From assembly GCA_021464245.1 (NCBI GenBank), contig JADCRB010000031.1, positions 3,261,651 through 3,325,650 of the forward strand: DNA of 64,000 bases. Direction: 5' to 3'. Position 1 is the first letter of the stretch. Each line of letters opens with the position of its first letter. Of the stretch, positions 24,277-39,012 are shown piece after piece. The stretch comes from Carallia brachiata (Eukaryota > Streptophyta > Magnoliopsida > Malpighiales > Rhizophoraceae). The position numbers and the translations under genes are program-made. The notes beneath the pieces were generated by a model, which saw only the letters and a list, made by a program, of their open reading frames with translations, ran no database searches and was not told the origin of the DNA.

Positions 24277-27200
24277 GATGCGGTCAAGCGCAACATCATC
24301 ATGAAGAAGACAGAAACGTGCGTATTGAAGATTGCGCTAGTAATTCAGCAATAAGATTGGCTCTTCTTTTTTTTTTCCTCACTATTTTTTTGCCGGTTCG
24401 GTTTTTCCACCTTGGAACAAGTCTTGGCACCGCTTTTAGTAGACAAGATTAATGCTTTGCCTTTAACTGAGAAATTCTCAGAGAAAAAAAAAAAGAAGAA
24501 GGGAATGGCTTCAAAGTTTCAAAATTCATAGACCTCCAACACAGCCCTCAGAGTTTGAATCGCGAGTCTAGCGTGGGCAGCTTTTAAATCTCCAATCACA
24601 TTTTTTCCTTTTTTACCTTGGTTACGTAACTTAATCTTAGATAATAATAAATAGTCACGTAATTCATCTAATAATATCTATAATTTATATATATATATAT
24701 TTTTTTTTTCAAAGTTCAGTCATCTAACGACTCATATTATTTTATTTTATTTTGTTATTTTGTTGTTACTTTGTTTTTTTTCTTTTCTTTTTGATGCTTC
24801 AGCTCCAGACACTTTTACCATTAGTAGTTATATTATTATTATTTTTTTTTTTGTGTAAGTAGTTATATTATTATTGAGTGGCTTTATGTACCACAAAAAT
24901 TATTAAATGGGCTTCATCTAGCCCACCTGAAATTGTCCAGAAGACTCGAATAAGCAATTGGCCCGCCCAAAACAAGCCCAACTCAGCAATATCAATGTTC
25001 ACTTACATATAATGTCCCCTTCTTTCCCCCCTCCCTCCCCTCGACCCCCAATGCATGTAATCCAAGTCCGTGCCCAGTGATATCAATGGTCTAACGCTTT
25101 ACTAGATCCACTTAGCAGATTCCTCCAAAGGTCCTCCAATCTTTTTTTTTTTAGCAAAAACATCTCCAATCTTGATATAACCTATGCTCGTTCCCTTTTT
25201 TTTTTTTCCTTCATTAGAAGGCTCTCGTTGGCCTGTGAGTCAAAGGTGGCATATTCAATTATGGAGGGCAGCAGTGAATCTATTTTGCATGATTCATTAT
25301 ATGTTTTTCTTGTAATAGTGGTAGAAATAAGGATGGAATATAAATACATGCCTACCGGCTAAGTAAGTGTTGCAACTTTCAAAGAGTTCATTATTGAGGT
25401 TACCAGTAATATGCACCTGCTAGTGTATTACATTGGCTATGGCCTATGGGTCCAATAGAAATTTGTTTTGGTTGGGCTCACGGGCATAGGTCCAATCGAT
25501 CAGGACAAGGTAAAAGGATTGGGCAGTGAAGTTTTGATCCAGAATAACTTTGACTTGTTTTCTATTGTCCTGCCTGGAATGTCCAATGTTATAGAGCATG
25601 GTTTTTGAACCACACTCCCGCACCACACTCCGACGCCATGGTTACTAACAAAGTGCAATTAGATAGTAATTTAGTGTAATTTTATTCATAAAATATGAAA
25701 AAAAATTAAAAATTAAATGAGTGTTATACTAAAATTTCATAGTGTATAGTTCTTATATGATAGACGCTAAAAAAATAAAATTTTTTAACTTCAAAAAAAA
25801 TTTTGTTCCCAAAATAATACTTTTATACAAGTTATTTACATTTTATTAATAATAATTTGCATTTTCTTCTACGCATATGACCACACACGCGATGGGGACC
25901 AGAACTTTTTCCCTGTGTTTTATTCTTTTCCCACCTGGCAGGGCTCAATAGTGAATGATACTGTTGGTTGCCCACCAGAATGCAATCGATTCCAATCAGT
26001 TTCTCTTTCAAATTGTGTATGCTATAATGAGAATTGTACGACAATCCAGCAAAAGGCTAATTGGAGAAGGGAGCAAATAGGTCCAGCTAAAGGTGCACCG
26101 GCTGAGGTGACATAATATTTTAATTTTTTTGTGAAAAATTAAAATTAAAATTTAAATGTATATTATTTTAGAATATAAAATGTAAATATTATGTAAATTT
26201 TTTTATTAAATTCTTTTCAGAATTTTTTTTACTAATATAGTATAAAAAATAATTATTATATTTATATATATACAAATATATACGGATGTATGTGTATGTA
26301 ACATCCCTAATTGGAGAACTGGGGATACAAATACAAAAGTTGACAAGCAAATAAATACAAATACTGTTGTTGACCGACTAACATCCTTACAATGCATACT
26401 TGCTCACTTCATTGCGATTTGGATTCTGATATTTTACTTAACTATTAAAAAGCATTTGCTTTTCATGAAAGATAAGAATGAATTATTGGAGCTGACTATA
26501 TATTAATTTTCTGAATTGACGTTAGTTGATTACAAAGAGATTTTGTCGGGCACTATAAATTATTGCCAATAATTAACGCACAAAATTCACAGTCATAAGC
26601 TAGCATGCGCTGTTGTTTGATATAATAGTCTGAGTAATAATTCTGTGTCTTTTTATACTGTTAATTTAAATTTAAATTTTTATTTTATAATAATTGTTGA
26701 GTATCTTTATTTTTATATAAATTTAAAAGATCTAATCGAAACATAAATGTTAAGTTCACAATTTGACAATTGTCAGATGAAATATGACAGAGTTATTCTC
26801 AAATTATCAATATTCGAATGTTAAGTTTTCTTATAAAAGAAGTTAAATGAGAATGACAACTCATAATTTAAATTTATAATTACAATAATTAATATATTTA
26901 AAATGTACTCTTTTGTGTTTTTAAAAAAAAAAAGAAAAAAGACTGAAGCATGCGCTTTGCAAATCCTTATTTGTAACAACTTGAGTGGGAACTGCCGAAA
27001 TGTGCATCATCATTTTCATCTCTTTATTTCATTTTGTAAAAAAAAAAAAAACATGTATTTTAAAGATAAATCATGAGCTGCGTTCCGTTGGGCGACTTGA
27101 CCTAAAACTGATAGTACCCCAAAATTTCCGGTGTTTTATGTTCAACCGTGGACCGGTTTAGATCATATTTAAATATTTATGACACCCAATGGCCTGAGGC

Positions 27201-30200
27201 AATTGCTCGTCTCATCAATGTGACCATAATTCCGTATCCTACTATTGCTTAAGTTTGGTCTTTCGAAGCTCCAACAATGGATATCAGACTGTGATGGCGG
27301 CTTTGACTCCCTATACTTCCTGTGGGATAAAGGCTGCTTTGACTCTACCAACGGATCATGAGCCATCGGTTCCTCTACAGTATGACATAGAAGATATCAA
27401 TCGAATCAATCCCACGTACGTCGAAAGGGACCCAGCATCTAAGGTGTGTTTATTTCACTGAAAATTTTTTATTGTAAATAATTTTTTGTATTTTTTAACG
27501 TTTAGCGCACAAAAAAATTATGATTAACAAAAAAAATAAGAAGTTAAAGATGAAAAAAATAATTTTTAAGGAAAATGACTTTACTTTATTATGAGTTGAA
27601 GTGGTTTTTATTTACAATGAAAGGAACACTTCAAATTGATGAAAGAAAAGAACTTTAAAGCAACAGAAATGAGCGATGAGAGTTATCAAACTTACAATAA
27701 AGAGGTCATTTTTAGTTTCGCCATATCTTCAACGTTTTATCAATAGTAATTGTAGAGTCTTGAACAATACATTGACACGGATTAATAATTGTTTTATGTA
27801 CATTTTTTTAAGTCTAAATTTGTGTGAATTCTTTGGCTATTCATGATAATTGCGAACTGCCATTCACAAAATAATAAATTACAATTTTCGAAGGTTTGAA
27901 TTTTTAATCGACTAAGTTTAGTTAGTCACGAGTGCAAGTTATGGGGAAAAAAAATTAGGCATTCAAGTCCAACCTCCCTCAAATTTCCACTTCATTTCTC
28001 TCAAGTTTTATCTATTTTATTTTTTATTGTAAAGTATCCACTGCATTGATTGAAAAAATAAATCATATTTTATTTTTTGGATGCACCAAAACAGAACAAA
28101 ATTTTTTTTTTGCTAAATTTTTTTTTTGGTTAGCAAAAAAAAATTTATTTTTTTGTTGCTGCTTTCACTCTCTCATCCTAATTTTCTTTTGCCCACCTCC
28201 ACGACCTATACCGCCCCCAAAAAAGAATGTTTCACAAATAATTTAATATTCAATATTGAAAACAAAGGGAATTCTTCAAAACTTCGTATCTATCACTTCA
28301 TTATAATTTAAAAATCAAATCATCCTCTAAATCAAAAAATGAGAGACTTTCTTCATTCTGCCTAGCTTGCAGTTTGATAAATCTTCAATGGAAAAACAAT
28401 TAAATCATAATGTTATTATGAGATAACTTTTATGAATCTTTTCCCAATTATGATGTAGGCATATTTTTAGTCACTAAAAAATAGAAGTAAATACCAAAAA
28501 TTAGTACGCGTTACTACTTAAATTTTCTTCTGTTTAAAAAAAAAATGAATTCTTTAGTCTTTTTGAGACAACATTCTTAAATTCAAAAAATAGGTGGTTT
28601 AGTTTTTCTTTTTGTTCGGTATTGCTCTATTCTGTGCTAAATCTCACTGCACTATATTTGCATTATATATGTACGTAAATAACATATTTTGTGTATAAAT
28701 TTTTTTGATGAAACTATATAGGCACCTGTACTCGTGGTGTTCTTTTATCATTCCCTTTTTTTTAATTGGTGTCTTCATTGTCAATTTACACGAAATTAAG
28801 TTCCAACATATATATTAGTTATTCAATTAATGATCTATTGGCCGCTGTCAGATTAGCACCAAGTGTATATATTTTATATTTTACTCCCATATATTCACTT
28901 GTTCAACCTGGACGTCTAATTTTAATTAATATATAAAAGAGTAAAATAATATACTTAAGGTGCCTTTTGCCCCCAGTTGTCGTCCCAATAACGACAATGT
29001 GTGAACAACTGCTCAATCTTTTTTTTAGATAGTTCAGTATTTAAATTATATTAACTAATTTAAATCGATTCAAATAATATCTCAAAAATGTAAAATCTTC
29101 CTCAATCCTTTTTTTTTTTCCTTTTAAAAGGACCCCTTCTCCTTCCTTGATAAAAGAAGCATATAAAAACAAGAAAAAGGTGGATAGGTGGAGTGGGGTG
29201 GCCGACTGAGCTACAAGAAGACGGAGAATATGGATAAATAAACAAAATTTTTATATTTTTTAGTTAGTGTGCATATTTGTATTGTTTATTCTGTATATTG
29301 TATTTAATTATTTATACGTTATAATATTTTCTTTTAAAAATGAAAAAAGTGACTGGGACTCACGTGGCGTTCACTCTCAATCCGCGTCCCTCGATCTCCC
29401 TCTGTTTTTATTGTTCGTGAACCGACCCGTCCCAGCAGTCCGACTGGTCGTGTCCTAAAAGCCAAGTGCGAAGTAAAATACTTGCTGTGGACACATCTTA
29501 AATCTGAGACAGGTGGCTTTTGAATGTAGTCAGAAATTCGGATGACATTCAGGTCGGACCAATATTCATGGTTCAACGCCGTGACATTAGCTACTAGCCA
29601 TGCACGAGAGTTCAACATCTGTCTTACAATAACGTTAAGATACAAATTTCGAGATAAAAAATTATCAAAACACAAACTCTTATTCAGAAAAATATCCATA
29701 TATATATGAGACATTTTGTCCTAAGAAATACCAAACGAAATTATAATTATTATTTTTAAAATAATGATTAATATTTTTAAAATATAAAAATAATAAATAT
29801 TTTAAAAATATCAATTATTAATAAATTTTGAGATAAAAATTATTAAAATATTAATTTTTATTCTAACAAAAAAAATTACTTATTGGCAGCGGCACATCTT
29901 TGACCTTTTTAATTTTTTTTTTGACAGAAAGCGGTACATCTTTGAATTGAATTCAAAGAAAGATGACTCTTGGGAGGCGGGGAAGTGAAGTCTAACATTC
30001 GCAACTCAATTACCAACAATCGTCGGTCAAATTCATGTAGCCTCCTTTTCCCGCAATCCCATTTGTAATCATGCATGACGTGAGATCTTGGCGGCTTGGG
30101 GCTGGATTCTTTGACGATACTGTTGGTCAGATCCCAATCCGATTATGTAAAGGAAATTTTTTTTTTTTTTTAACAAAAAGAGTCTTCAAAATATATAAAT

Positions 30201-30811
30201 TTTATAGTTAAATTTATAAAAAAATAAATAAATTATTAAATATTATTAAATAAAATTATATTATTACTCGTTTTTATTTAAAAGTAGTCATATAGTCTTT
30301 TTTTTTTCTTGGCACGAGTGTTTCCACACACTATTACATACATGTAGTCTTTTTCTTATATAAATAAATACACTTTGTGACTCGTATATTTGTTACTATT
30401 TAAAAGTAATTATATAATCTTATTCTAATGTAAATATATACTTTTTGGTAAAGATACGATGATTTTATATTATATATAAAATATTTATATGACACACAAG
30501 AATTTTATAAAAAATAATAAATTTTTATGTAAAATTATACCGTACCAAGTATTATTCATGTTATACCATATATCTTATTTTATAGTATAAAATTGTATTA
30601 TACTCACCAAATAAGTACACCATATATTTTATACACGATGTAAATATTTTTTTGTACTCATCAAATAATGTGTTTAAGAAGTTTTTTTTTTTTTTTTTTG
30701 ACTTACAAAGTATTTTCCATGTGCGTCGAGGCAAACTTGTGATTGAAGTGACTGTGGAGACAAACTTGTTTTTGGGATAAACAAAATGTGACCGTGGAGA
30801 GTGGAAACAAT
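24277..30811. other. Spacer, no gene recognised
   Basis: AT-rich sequence with poly(A)/poly(T) runs and scattered open frames under 130 codons that lack motifs. Slightly more balanced composition at 25,900-26,110 and 27,170-27,460 gives short frames without recognisable products. No RNA gene seen. Confidence 0.55.
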
Positions 30812-31624
30812 TAGGACTGTAAACGAGTCGATACGTTTGTTAAAAATTCGATGGTTTGACTTGATAAAAGCTCGGTTCGAGTTTGAGCTCGGGCTCGGGC
30901 TCGTTCATTTAATAAATGAGCGATACACGAGTTTAAAACTAAAACTCGTTTAATAAACGAGTCGAGCCCGAACAATAGTAAACTCAGTTCGGTACAGACT
31001 CATGAACAGTTCGATAAATGTATCATTAAGAGCTCGATTAATATGTATCATTGTGAGCTCATTTAATGTATTAATAACACTGAATTGTATCATTTAACTT
31101 TTAATATAAATAATAATGAAATTAGAGTTGATTTTTTATTTATCTTCAAATGCTCTCAACCTCTCAAGTATACCAAACTTGGTATCCCGAAAGACCCAAG
31201 TCCAACCCTAATACATTATGCATCCATTATTTCCTCATGTTTTTTTTTATTTGATTTTTTTCTTAATTAAAATAAAATTGCATGTTTATTTTTTCTTTGT
31301 AAAAGAATATAAATTCTTTAAATTAGAGAAAATTAAAATACAATTAGGTGAACTGATTGATGATGTATAATATAGTTAGTTTTATTATATATACATATAT
31401 CAAGTTTAGATAACAAAAAAAAAAAAATACCAACAAAACAAAAATCGAATCGAGTTCAAGTCGAGTCGAGCTCGAGCTTCGGTAACAGTGTCACGAGCCG
31501 AGCTCGAGCCTTCGCTTTTAAAGCTCAAATCGAGCTCGAGCCGAGTTCGAGTTTAGAAAAATGCTTAACGAGTCGAGTTCGAGTCTGATCAAACTCGACT
31601 CGGCTCGGCTCATTTGCACCTCTA
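30812..31624. mobile_element. hAT-type MITE (GAGCTCGAG-rich) with 8-bp target duplication
   Basis: The left end reads TAGGACTGTAAACGAGTCGA. The right end, reverse-complemented, reads TAGAGGTGCAAATGAGCCGA, matching in about two-thirds of positions. Flanks are GAAACAAT (30,804-30,811) and GAGACAAT (31,625-31,632), 7/8 identical. Each end carries blocks of GAGCTCG/GAGTCGAG words, mutually complementary, leaving an AT-rich middle with no coding capacity. Confidence 0.88.
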
Positions 31625-32220
31625 GAGACAATCAAAGAATAATTAAGAGTAATTGTAAATAGGAAAAATATGGGATATGTAATTTTTTAATCTTAAATTT
31701 TTATATAATTCTACATATGAGTCTTAAATTTTCTAATATTTTATTTGAATCATAAATTTTTTTATTTCTTGTCAAAATAATATTTTTATTTATGAAAAAT
31801 GATCAATCTATTAATAAATAAATTTAACTTAATAAAAATTATTAAAAAATTCAAATATATGAATTAAATATTTTTTCAACAATAAATATGCACATTAATT
31901 ATTTTTTAATCAATAAATACATACACAAATTAAATACGCAATGTTCATATTTTTTGATAAAAAATATTCTATTTGTGTATCTTACCTTCTTTCAAATAAT
32001 TTTTGTAAAGTTAAAATTATTTTTTAATAAATTGATGTCAATAGTTAGACTAATTTAATAAAAAAAATCTAAAAATTTATAAAATTCAAATGAAATTTTA
32101 AAAATATTTAAGATTTATATATATAAAATATATATAAATTTAAGAGTGGAAAAATGCATATTGCAAAAAACACTTGAGTGTCCAGGTTCATCCTCCTAGA
32201 TAAACCCAACTTTGGCCAAC
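31625..32220. other. AT-rich upstream region of ATP sulfurylase
   Basis: Almost pure A/T spacer between the MITE at 30,812-31,624 and the APS promoter; no feature beyond A/T runs is visible. Confidence 0.5.
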
Positions 32221-32232
32221 CTGAGACTCCTT

Positions 32233-32240
32233 TATAAATA
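32233..32240 (+). promoter_or_regulatory. TATA box of the ATP sulfurylase gene
   Basis: TATAAATA lies 225 bases before the start codon, giving an expected transcription start near 32,265. A GAGAC word, the core of the sulfur-responsive element described for sulfate transporter genes, occurs at 32,223-32,227 and again at 32,293-32,297; a 5-mer is weak evidence. Confidence 0.7.
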
Positions 32241-32464
32241 GAAATTCCTGTCACTCTCTCCACCCAGACCACACCCGGAAAACCGAAGTACGAGACATTG
32301 CCGTTGTCGTTTTTTATGTTTAATCTGACAAGGAAAACGCAGAAATCCCCAAATTCTCCTCGTCTCCATTATTGACCAATCTTTTAAGGTAAAACAGCCC
32401 CCCGCTAAAGCTAACCTCCAATCAAGGACCCGGTTGAGACCCGGCCACTGGTTTCTCTCCACCA

Positions 32465-35400
32465 ATGGCTTCCATGTCCACTCTTTTCACCAATAATCCA
32501 TGCCCGACCGTCTCCATCCCCAAATCCTTCAACACCCATTTCGCCTCTCCCTTCAAATTGGCCGTCACCGCAAAGCCCGGCCGTGGAATCGTCCGGGTTC
32601 GGGCCGGGCTGATCGACCCGGATGGCGGTAAACTGGTGGAGCTCTTGGTTGAAAAGTCTCAGAAAGATGTGAAGAAGAGAGAAGCAGCGTCGCTGCCGAA
32701 AGTGAGCCTGACCAAGATTGATCTCCAGTGGGTCCACGTATTGAGCGAAGGGTGGGCCAGTCCGCTCCGCGGGTTCATGAGAGAACCCGAGTTCCTCCAA
32801 ACTCTTCATTTCAACGCGCTCCGTCTGGATGACGGGTCGGTCGTCAACATGTCGGTGCCGATTGTGCTCGCCATCGACGACTCGCAGAAGCAGCGCATCG
32901 GCGACTCCAAGAGGGTGGCTCTCGTCGGCTCCGACAGCAATACGGTTGCGATTTTGAGCGAGTAAGACCAATTGTTCAATCAGATTTGGATTGGATGAGA
33001 GCAAATTTTCTTGTTACAAATTTTATATATAAACTGCAAAAATGAGGATCTTTTTCCACAAATGATGGTGATTTTTAATGGGAACAAACGAATTATTATA
33101 TTGTTTTCAACGGTTTATAACTAAATTATGTCAGTTAATAGGCTATAACGTGTTTTCAGGACTCTGTGGAGTATGTATTAGTGGGTGATTAGCTACGTTT
33201 TTACGCTTTTCTGTATATACGTCATGGGGCCTCACTCGATTGCAATTCGAGCAAGAAATTCTAAAATATGCTGGACCAAGCTAGAAATTAGAATCTAGTT
33301 GCGCTATGCATGTTGATTTATAGGAGAATTTGACAGAGATGTTAGGGATCTACCCGAGCTTGGGAATAGACATTGTGCCAATGGTGATTTAGTGACAGAG
33401 ACACGGTCGGTCTCTTTTTCGCGGCTAGTTGATGAACATCGGTCTTTTTCTTCTAAGTGTATTAAGTTGACTTTGTGTTAGAATGTTTTTGGGCTGGCTC
33501 CTATGGGAGTGTGAGTCTTTCGAGTTGTTTTCTATGCCATTCCGCATCATATGAAATTACCATAGCTTTACTGAATGACATGTCACCTTTCTGATATATA
33601 TATATATATATACACACACACATACATAGCAATATGCAACTAGGTAGATTATATGTATGTATGTGTTTATATATGTATGTATAGTAGATGTAACTAGCTT
33701 ATGCAATGCTTTGACCTTTGACTGTACTCCTAAGACTGTTTGAGAACAAGCGTACTGGAAAAAATTTTCTTGTTTTTGTTCAGATTTAAAATTTTCTTCA
33801 GTTCTTCCATTTTTTTCTGTTTTTTGAGATTTGGGTTTAATAGGCATTGGTGTTATTTTTGTGCTTGACCGTTAAGATTGTGTTCTAAATAATTATGTCA
33901 TGGTCTTTTCCCTCTTTTGAAGATATCGGTTTACTGTCATTTGTTTTGTTGTGCTATATTTGCTTTCTTATTTGTGGTTACTCTTGTGAACGATGTTCAT
34001 GCTGAGGAAAGCCTTTTTAAAATTTATGCGGTTATTTGTCAAGTTTGTTATTTTCTCAAAATATTCCAATTTCTTGACTTCCTGAGTTGCTTCTTTCAGT
34101 GTCCAAATATACAAGCATCCCAAAGAAGAACGGATAGCTAGAACATGGGGCACTACTGCCCCTGGTCTGCCTTATGCAGAAGAAACTATAACCAAAGCTG
34201 GGAACTGGCTGATTGGAGGAGACTTAGAGGTTATAGAACCAATTAAGTATCATGATGGCCTTGATCGTTTCCGATTATCACCCGCAGAACTCCGTGAGGA
34301 ATTTACAAGAAGAAATGCAGATGCTGTCTTTGCATTCCAGCTCAGAAATCCTGTGCATAATGGCCATGCTTTGCTCATGACGGACACTCGTAGGCGACTT
34401 CTTGAGATGGGTTACAAGAACCCTATCCTTCTGCTTCATCCACTGGGAGGTTACACAAAAGCAGATGATGTTCCGCTCAGCTGGCGAATGAGACAACATG
34501 AGAAGGTAGGTGTACTCAACCTTTTAAAGCAGTGCCTTGCATTTCTAGGCTGTATTTTGTTTGGGGGGATGGGGGTTTGATCAATGTGCTAGGAAATGAA
34601 ACTGTAGCCTGAATTCCCTTTTTTTTTTTTTTTATAAATAATTTTGATCACTTGTTGTGGTCTCAAATATTCTTCCCAGGCACCCCCTCCCCCAAATTCC
34701 TATTTACAGAGAATAATATAGAGTGCCTTTGCCTGGTATCTGTTTTGTTGACAAGAATATCATTTTGTCAGGTTCTTGAGGATGGTGTTCTTGATCCAGA
34801 GACAACTGTGGTTTCTATATTCCCATCTCCAATGCATTATGCGGGTCCAACTGAGGTGCAGTGGCATGCAAAAGCTCGGATAAATGCAGGAGCTAATTTT
34901 TATATTGTTGGTAGGGATCCTGCTGGAATGGGCCATCCACTTGAGAAAAGAGATTTGTATGATGCTGACCATGGGAAGAAGGTGCTGAGTATGTCTCCTG
35001 GACTGGAACGGCTTAACATTCTTCCTTTCAGGGTATGTGATTATCTGGCCGTCATTATATATTTTGATTTTGCTCTTGCCAACTTATAGAAAATTTGGAT
35101 ATCATATCATTGAAATGTCCTGCAGGTTGCGGCATATGATAAGACTCAGGGTAAAATGGCATTCTTTGATCCCTCAAGGCCACAGGACTTCCTCTTCATT
35201 TCTGGAACCAAGGTATAAATCAACTTAATTGTAATTGAAACATAACAAATCGCTTAGAAAGTAAGTGGACAAAAAAACAAAAGTTAATTTTGGAGTCCAG
35301 AAATCTGCATTCTTTCGGGTATACTTACTGTTCATTGGATCTGAAGTGTGAACATTGCTTGACTGCCTTTTACAGATGCGAACACTCGCAAGGAATAAAG

Positions 35401-35513
35401 AGGATCCCCCTGATGGATTTATGTGCCCCGGAGGCTGGAAGGTGTTGGTAGAATACTATGACAGTTTGGCCGCAGCTGACAATGGCAAAGCCCCCCAACC
35501 TGTTCCAGTCTAA
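32465..35513 (+). CDS. APS1: ATP sulfurylase, plastid type, 5 exons, 462 aa
   Basis: Exons: 32465-32961, 34100-34505, 34772-35032, 35126-35212 and 35376-35513 (stop TAA), all GT/AG and in phase. The enzyme makes adenosine 5'-phosphosulfate from sulfate and ATP, the first step of sulfate assimilation. The N-terminal 50 or so residues are rich in Ser/Thr/Pro and poor in acid, like a plastid transit peptide. Exon 2 carries the nucleotide-binding motif [10 protein letters not shown] (residues 246-255) with both histidines. Exon 3 carries GRDPAG (348-353). The C-terminus [17 protein letters not shown] is typical of plants. The length equals that of plant APS proteins, and no lesion was seen. I cannot tell which APS paralogue of another plant it corresponds to one-to-one. 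Exon 1 contains a miR395 site. Confidence 0.98.
32789..32809 (+). promoter_or_regulatory. miR395 target site in ATP sulfurylase exon 1
   Basis: The 21-nt stretch (GAGTTCCTCCAAACTCTTCA plus T) encodes EFLQTLH and corresponds to the known miR395 site in plant APS mRNAs. Against the canonical miR395 complement, from memory, I count one G:U pair opposite miRNA position 14, a U:U mismatch opposite position 7 and a mismatch opposite position 1. Confidence 0.8.
33594..33622. repeat. (TA)n(CA)n microsatellite in APS intron 1
   Basis: Alternating TATATA passes directly into ACACAC within the 1.1-kb first intron, and related TATG repeats follow to about 33,680. Confidence 0.9.
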
Positions 35514-37066
35514 GGTGGGATCTGCTGTATCATAGTTTTGATTGTTATATGTTTGGGATAAACCATAGAACATATTTATGTCCACGGTCTGGGCCAACCT
35601 CTGTAAAGATTCTCTGTCTAGGTCTTGAATAAAATGATGAGGCACTTCGTGCAAGGCATAAAACTTGCCTCGGTCTCTGATAGGTTGCCTGCCTGTGAAT
35701 TGTCCCGTTGTTGCGCTAGCATACAGGCGCATTTGTAACATAATTTGCTTGTGCTTCTGGAAAATAGCAGTTTGTAGAACCTTTGATATTCTCTAGCTTC
35801 CCTCAGAGTTTCAGAAGCTGTGCACCAGGGTAATCGAGCAAATCTGTGAAAGCCACGGGGTTCGATCTCTTTTTTTAATGTACTTAGGTTGATGTCTACG
35901 CATATAGGGCGTATAGCAGCTTGCATTTGGAGATGTTATATACGATTGATCTGCTACACTGCTTCCTTGCCGGCGAGCCTGGTACAAGCTATTAATACTG
36001 TCTTCACCACCAAAGAAATGACGGCTATACGTATCATCCGACCTGCTTAACTGCCATAACTCAAATCTTGTTTAATCTAGCTAGTGAACAACAGTTTTTA
36101 ATTAATTAATAACTAAATATAATTTACTTCCGGATGTACCAAAAACATACCGGCTATAAAGGTAAGCTAGGCCCAATTGACACAACCTAAACATGACTGC
36201 TGGGTATGGAGAAAAATGAGGTGACACTCATTTTTCTCCATTAGATTAAAGTTTCTCACCCCCGCCAGGTGTGTCTGGGGCCCATGAACCTAGCGACGTA
36301 TAGAGCCTTCTGAACTCGTGTGAAATTTGTGTAAGGCCCACGAAAACATGAATCTAACCAAATGGCTGATGCCTAGCAAAGATAGGCTACATCGGATCTA
36401 CCATTCAATAACATTATTTCCAAACAATACGGCATCACATTCACTTCAACTGCACGCATAATAATTTGCAACTGTTGTGGTCACCGTAGTTTTTTTTTTT
36501 TTTCTCGTTGATGCAATTGCAATTGTCACGTTAGCATTACTTTGCTTCAGACTAGCAATGACTGAAATGGAACTTTGCATAGACTATATCAGGGATTGAA
36601 GAAGAATCAAGAGGAGATCAGAGCAAATTTGGGATAACTGAATCAAAATTGAAAAAACTTGCAGCCAGTTCTCCAAGAGATGCATCGGTAACTAAAAACT
36701 GCAAGAACTTCCGCCGGGAAACACACAATAACAAACAAGAATAATCTCTCTGCAGCCATCCGTTAACAGCCATCCGTTAACATAAAAAGTAAAACAAAGA
36801 AACACGAAGCTTTAGTTCATTAGAGCTTGAGCATAATTCTTAAAACTTAAAATCCATATTGCAAGATTCCGTGTTCACATTGGCTCAAATGCCATGAACA
36901 ATCCCAAAAAATAAAAAAAAAGAACTAAATTGAGCAGAGTACATCACCAATTATATCTCAAGCTTAAAAAGAAAAAGAAAAGAACAGAAATCCTCGAGTC
37001 TTACTTCAGACAATCCACAGCTCAACACAAGGCATTGGCATTGACCAGAGAGAATGTCCAAAACAT
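35514..37066. other. Space between ATP sulfurylase and RPS29
   Basis: The first few hundred bases are the expected APS 3' UTR and the last 150 or so that of RPS29 on the other strand, so the genes converge. A 14-bp direct duplication (CAGCCATCCGTTAA) lies at about 36,753-36,780. No other gene seen. Confidence 0.5.
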
Positions 37067-38127
<1,061 letters not shown>

Positions 38128-38289
38128 TTATGTAACTTACAAGTATGATTTTATCCCAAGTTTGTGGGATTTTTAACAAAAACTGCCAAGTACAAATAGT
38201 TTCCAAACAATTTAGTTCATCATTTCATTATTCTGTTTTGTCCGAGTTTATTATTTTTGTTATATACACTTTCTACAAATATTTCTAAG

Positions 38290-39012
38290 AGGCCATTTGT
38301 TTTATAAGTCTAATATCATAATCGAAATTTAGTATAATATATTTAGTTTACTTTGAAATTGGAATCAAATCTTTTTACAGTTGTTTGTTTCAGTTTCAAA
38401 ACGAAATTAATATTTATGTTAGGATAAAAATAAGAAAATTTTATTAAAATTAAAAATTATTAAAGAAAAGAAAAATTATAAATACAAAACAATTGTAATA
38501 CAATGTCAAATTAAAAATATTAAATAACCATAAAATAATAATAATAATAATAATAATTATTATTATTATTATTATTATTATTAAAATACTTCACAATAAT
38601 GATCATAAATATAAAATATAAAATAAAAATATTAACATAAAATTTCAACAACAACAACAACAATAATAATAATAATATATTATTATTTGATATTATTTTT
38701 TAAAATATTATTTTGTAAGTAGTTAAGAAAGGAATTGGTCAAAGGAGAAAAAACAGTTGGAAACATCAAGGGTCAATAGTACTAATTTATTGGAGGAGGA
38801 AGAAATACTTGAAGAATTAAATGTTCGAATTCTTAATTTCATATTTATTGACAAATTATTTATTCCGTTTAAACTATAAGTTCATAGTTAAAAATATAAT
38901 TCGTTAATTCAAAGAAATATAAATTAATTTTTTAAAAAAATAAACATTAAAATAAAAATTAATATATTTAATTCCATTCTCATGTTATATTTATTCAAAA
39001 CAAATCAGCACC
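38290..39012. mobile_element. Possible MITE containing an (AAT)n/(ATT)n palindrome
   Basis: The left end GGCCATTTGTTTTATAAGTC and the right end reverse-complemented, GTGCTGATTTGTTTTGAATA, are similar and both run into ATATT-rich sequence. The middle carries about seven ATA units followed by about eight TTA units (38,534-38,580), which form a long self-complementary stretch, and (ACA)n(ATA)n at 38,648-38,676. No clear target duplication was found. Confidence 0.4.

Noticed and set aside
32411..33004. 197-codon minus-strand open frame
   Set aside because: It is the antisense shadow of ATP sulfurylase exon 1 and has no plausible product.
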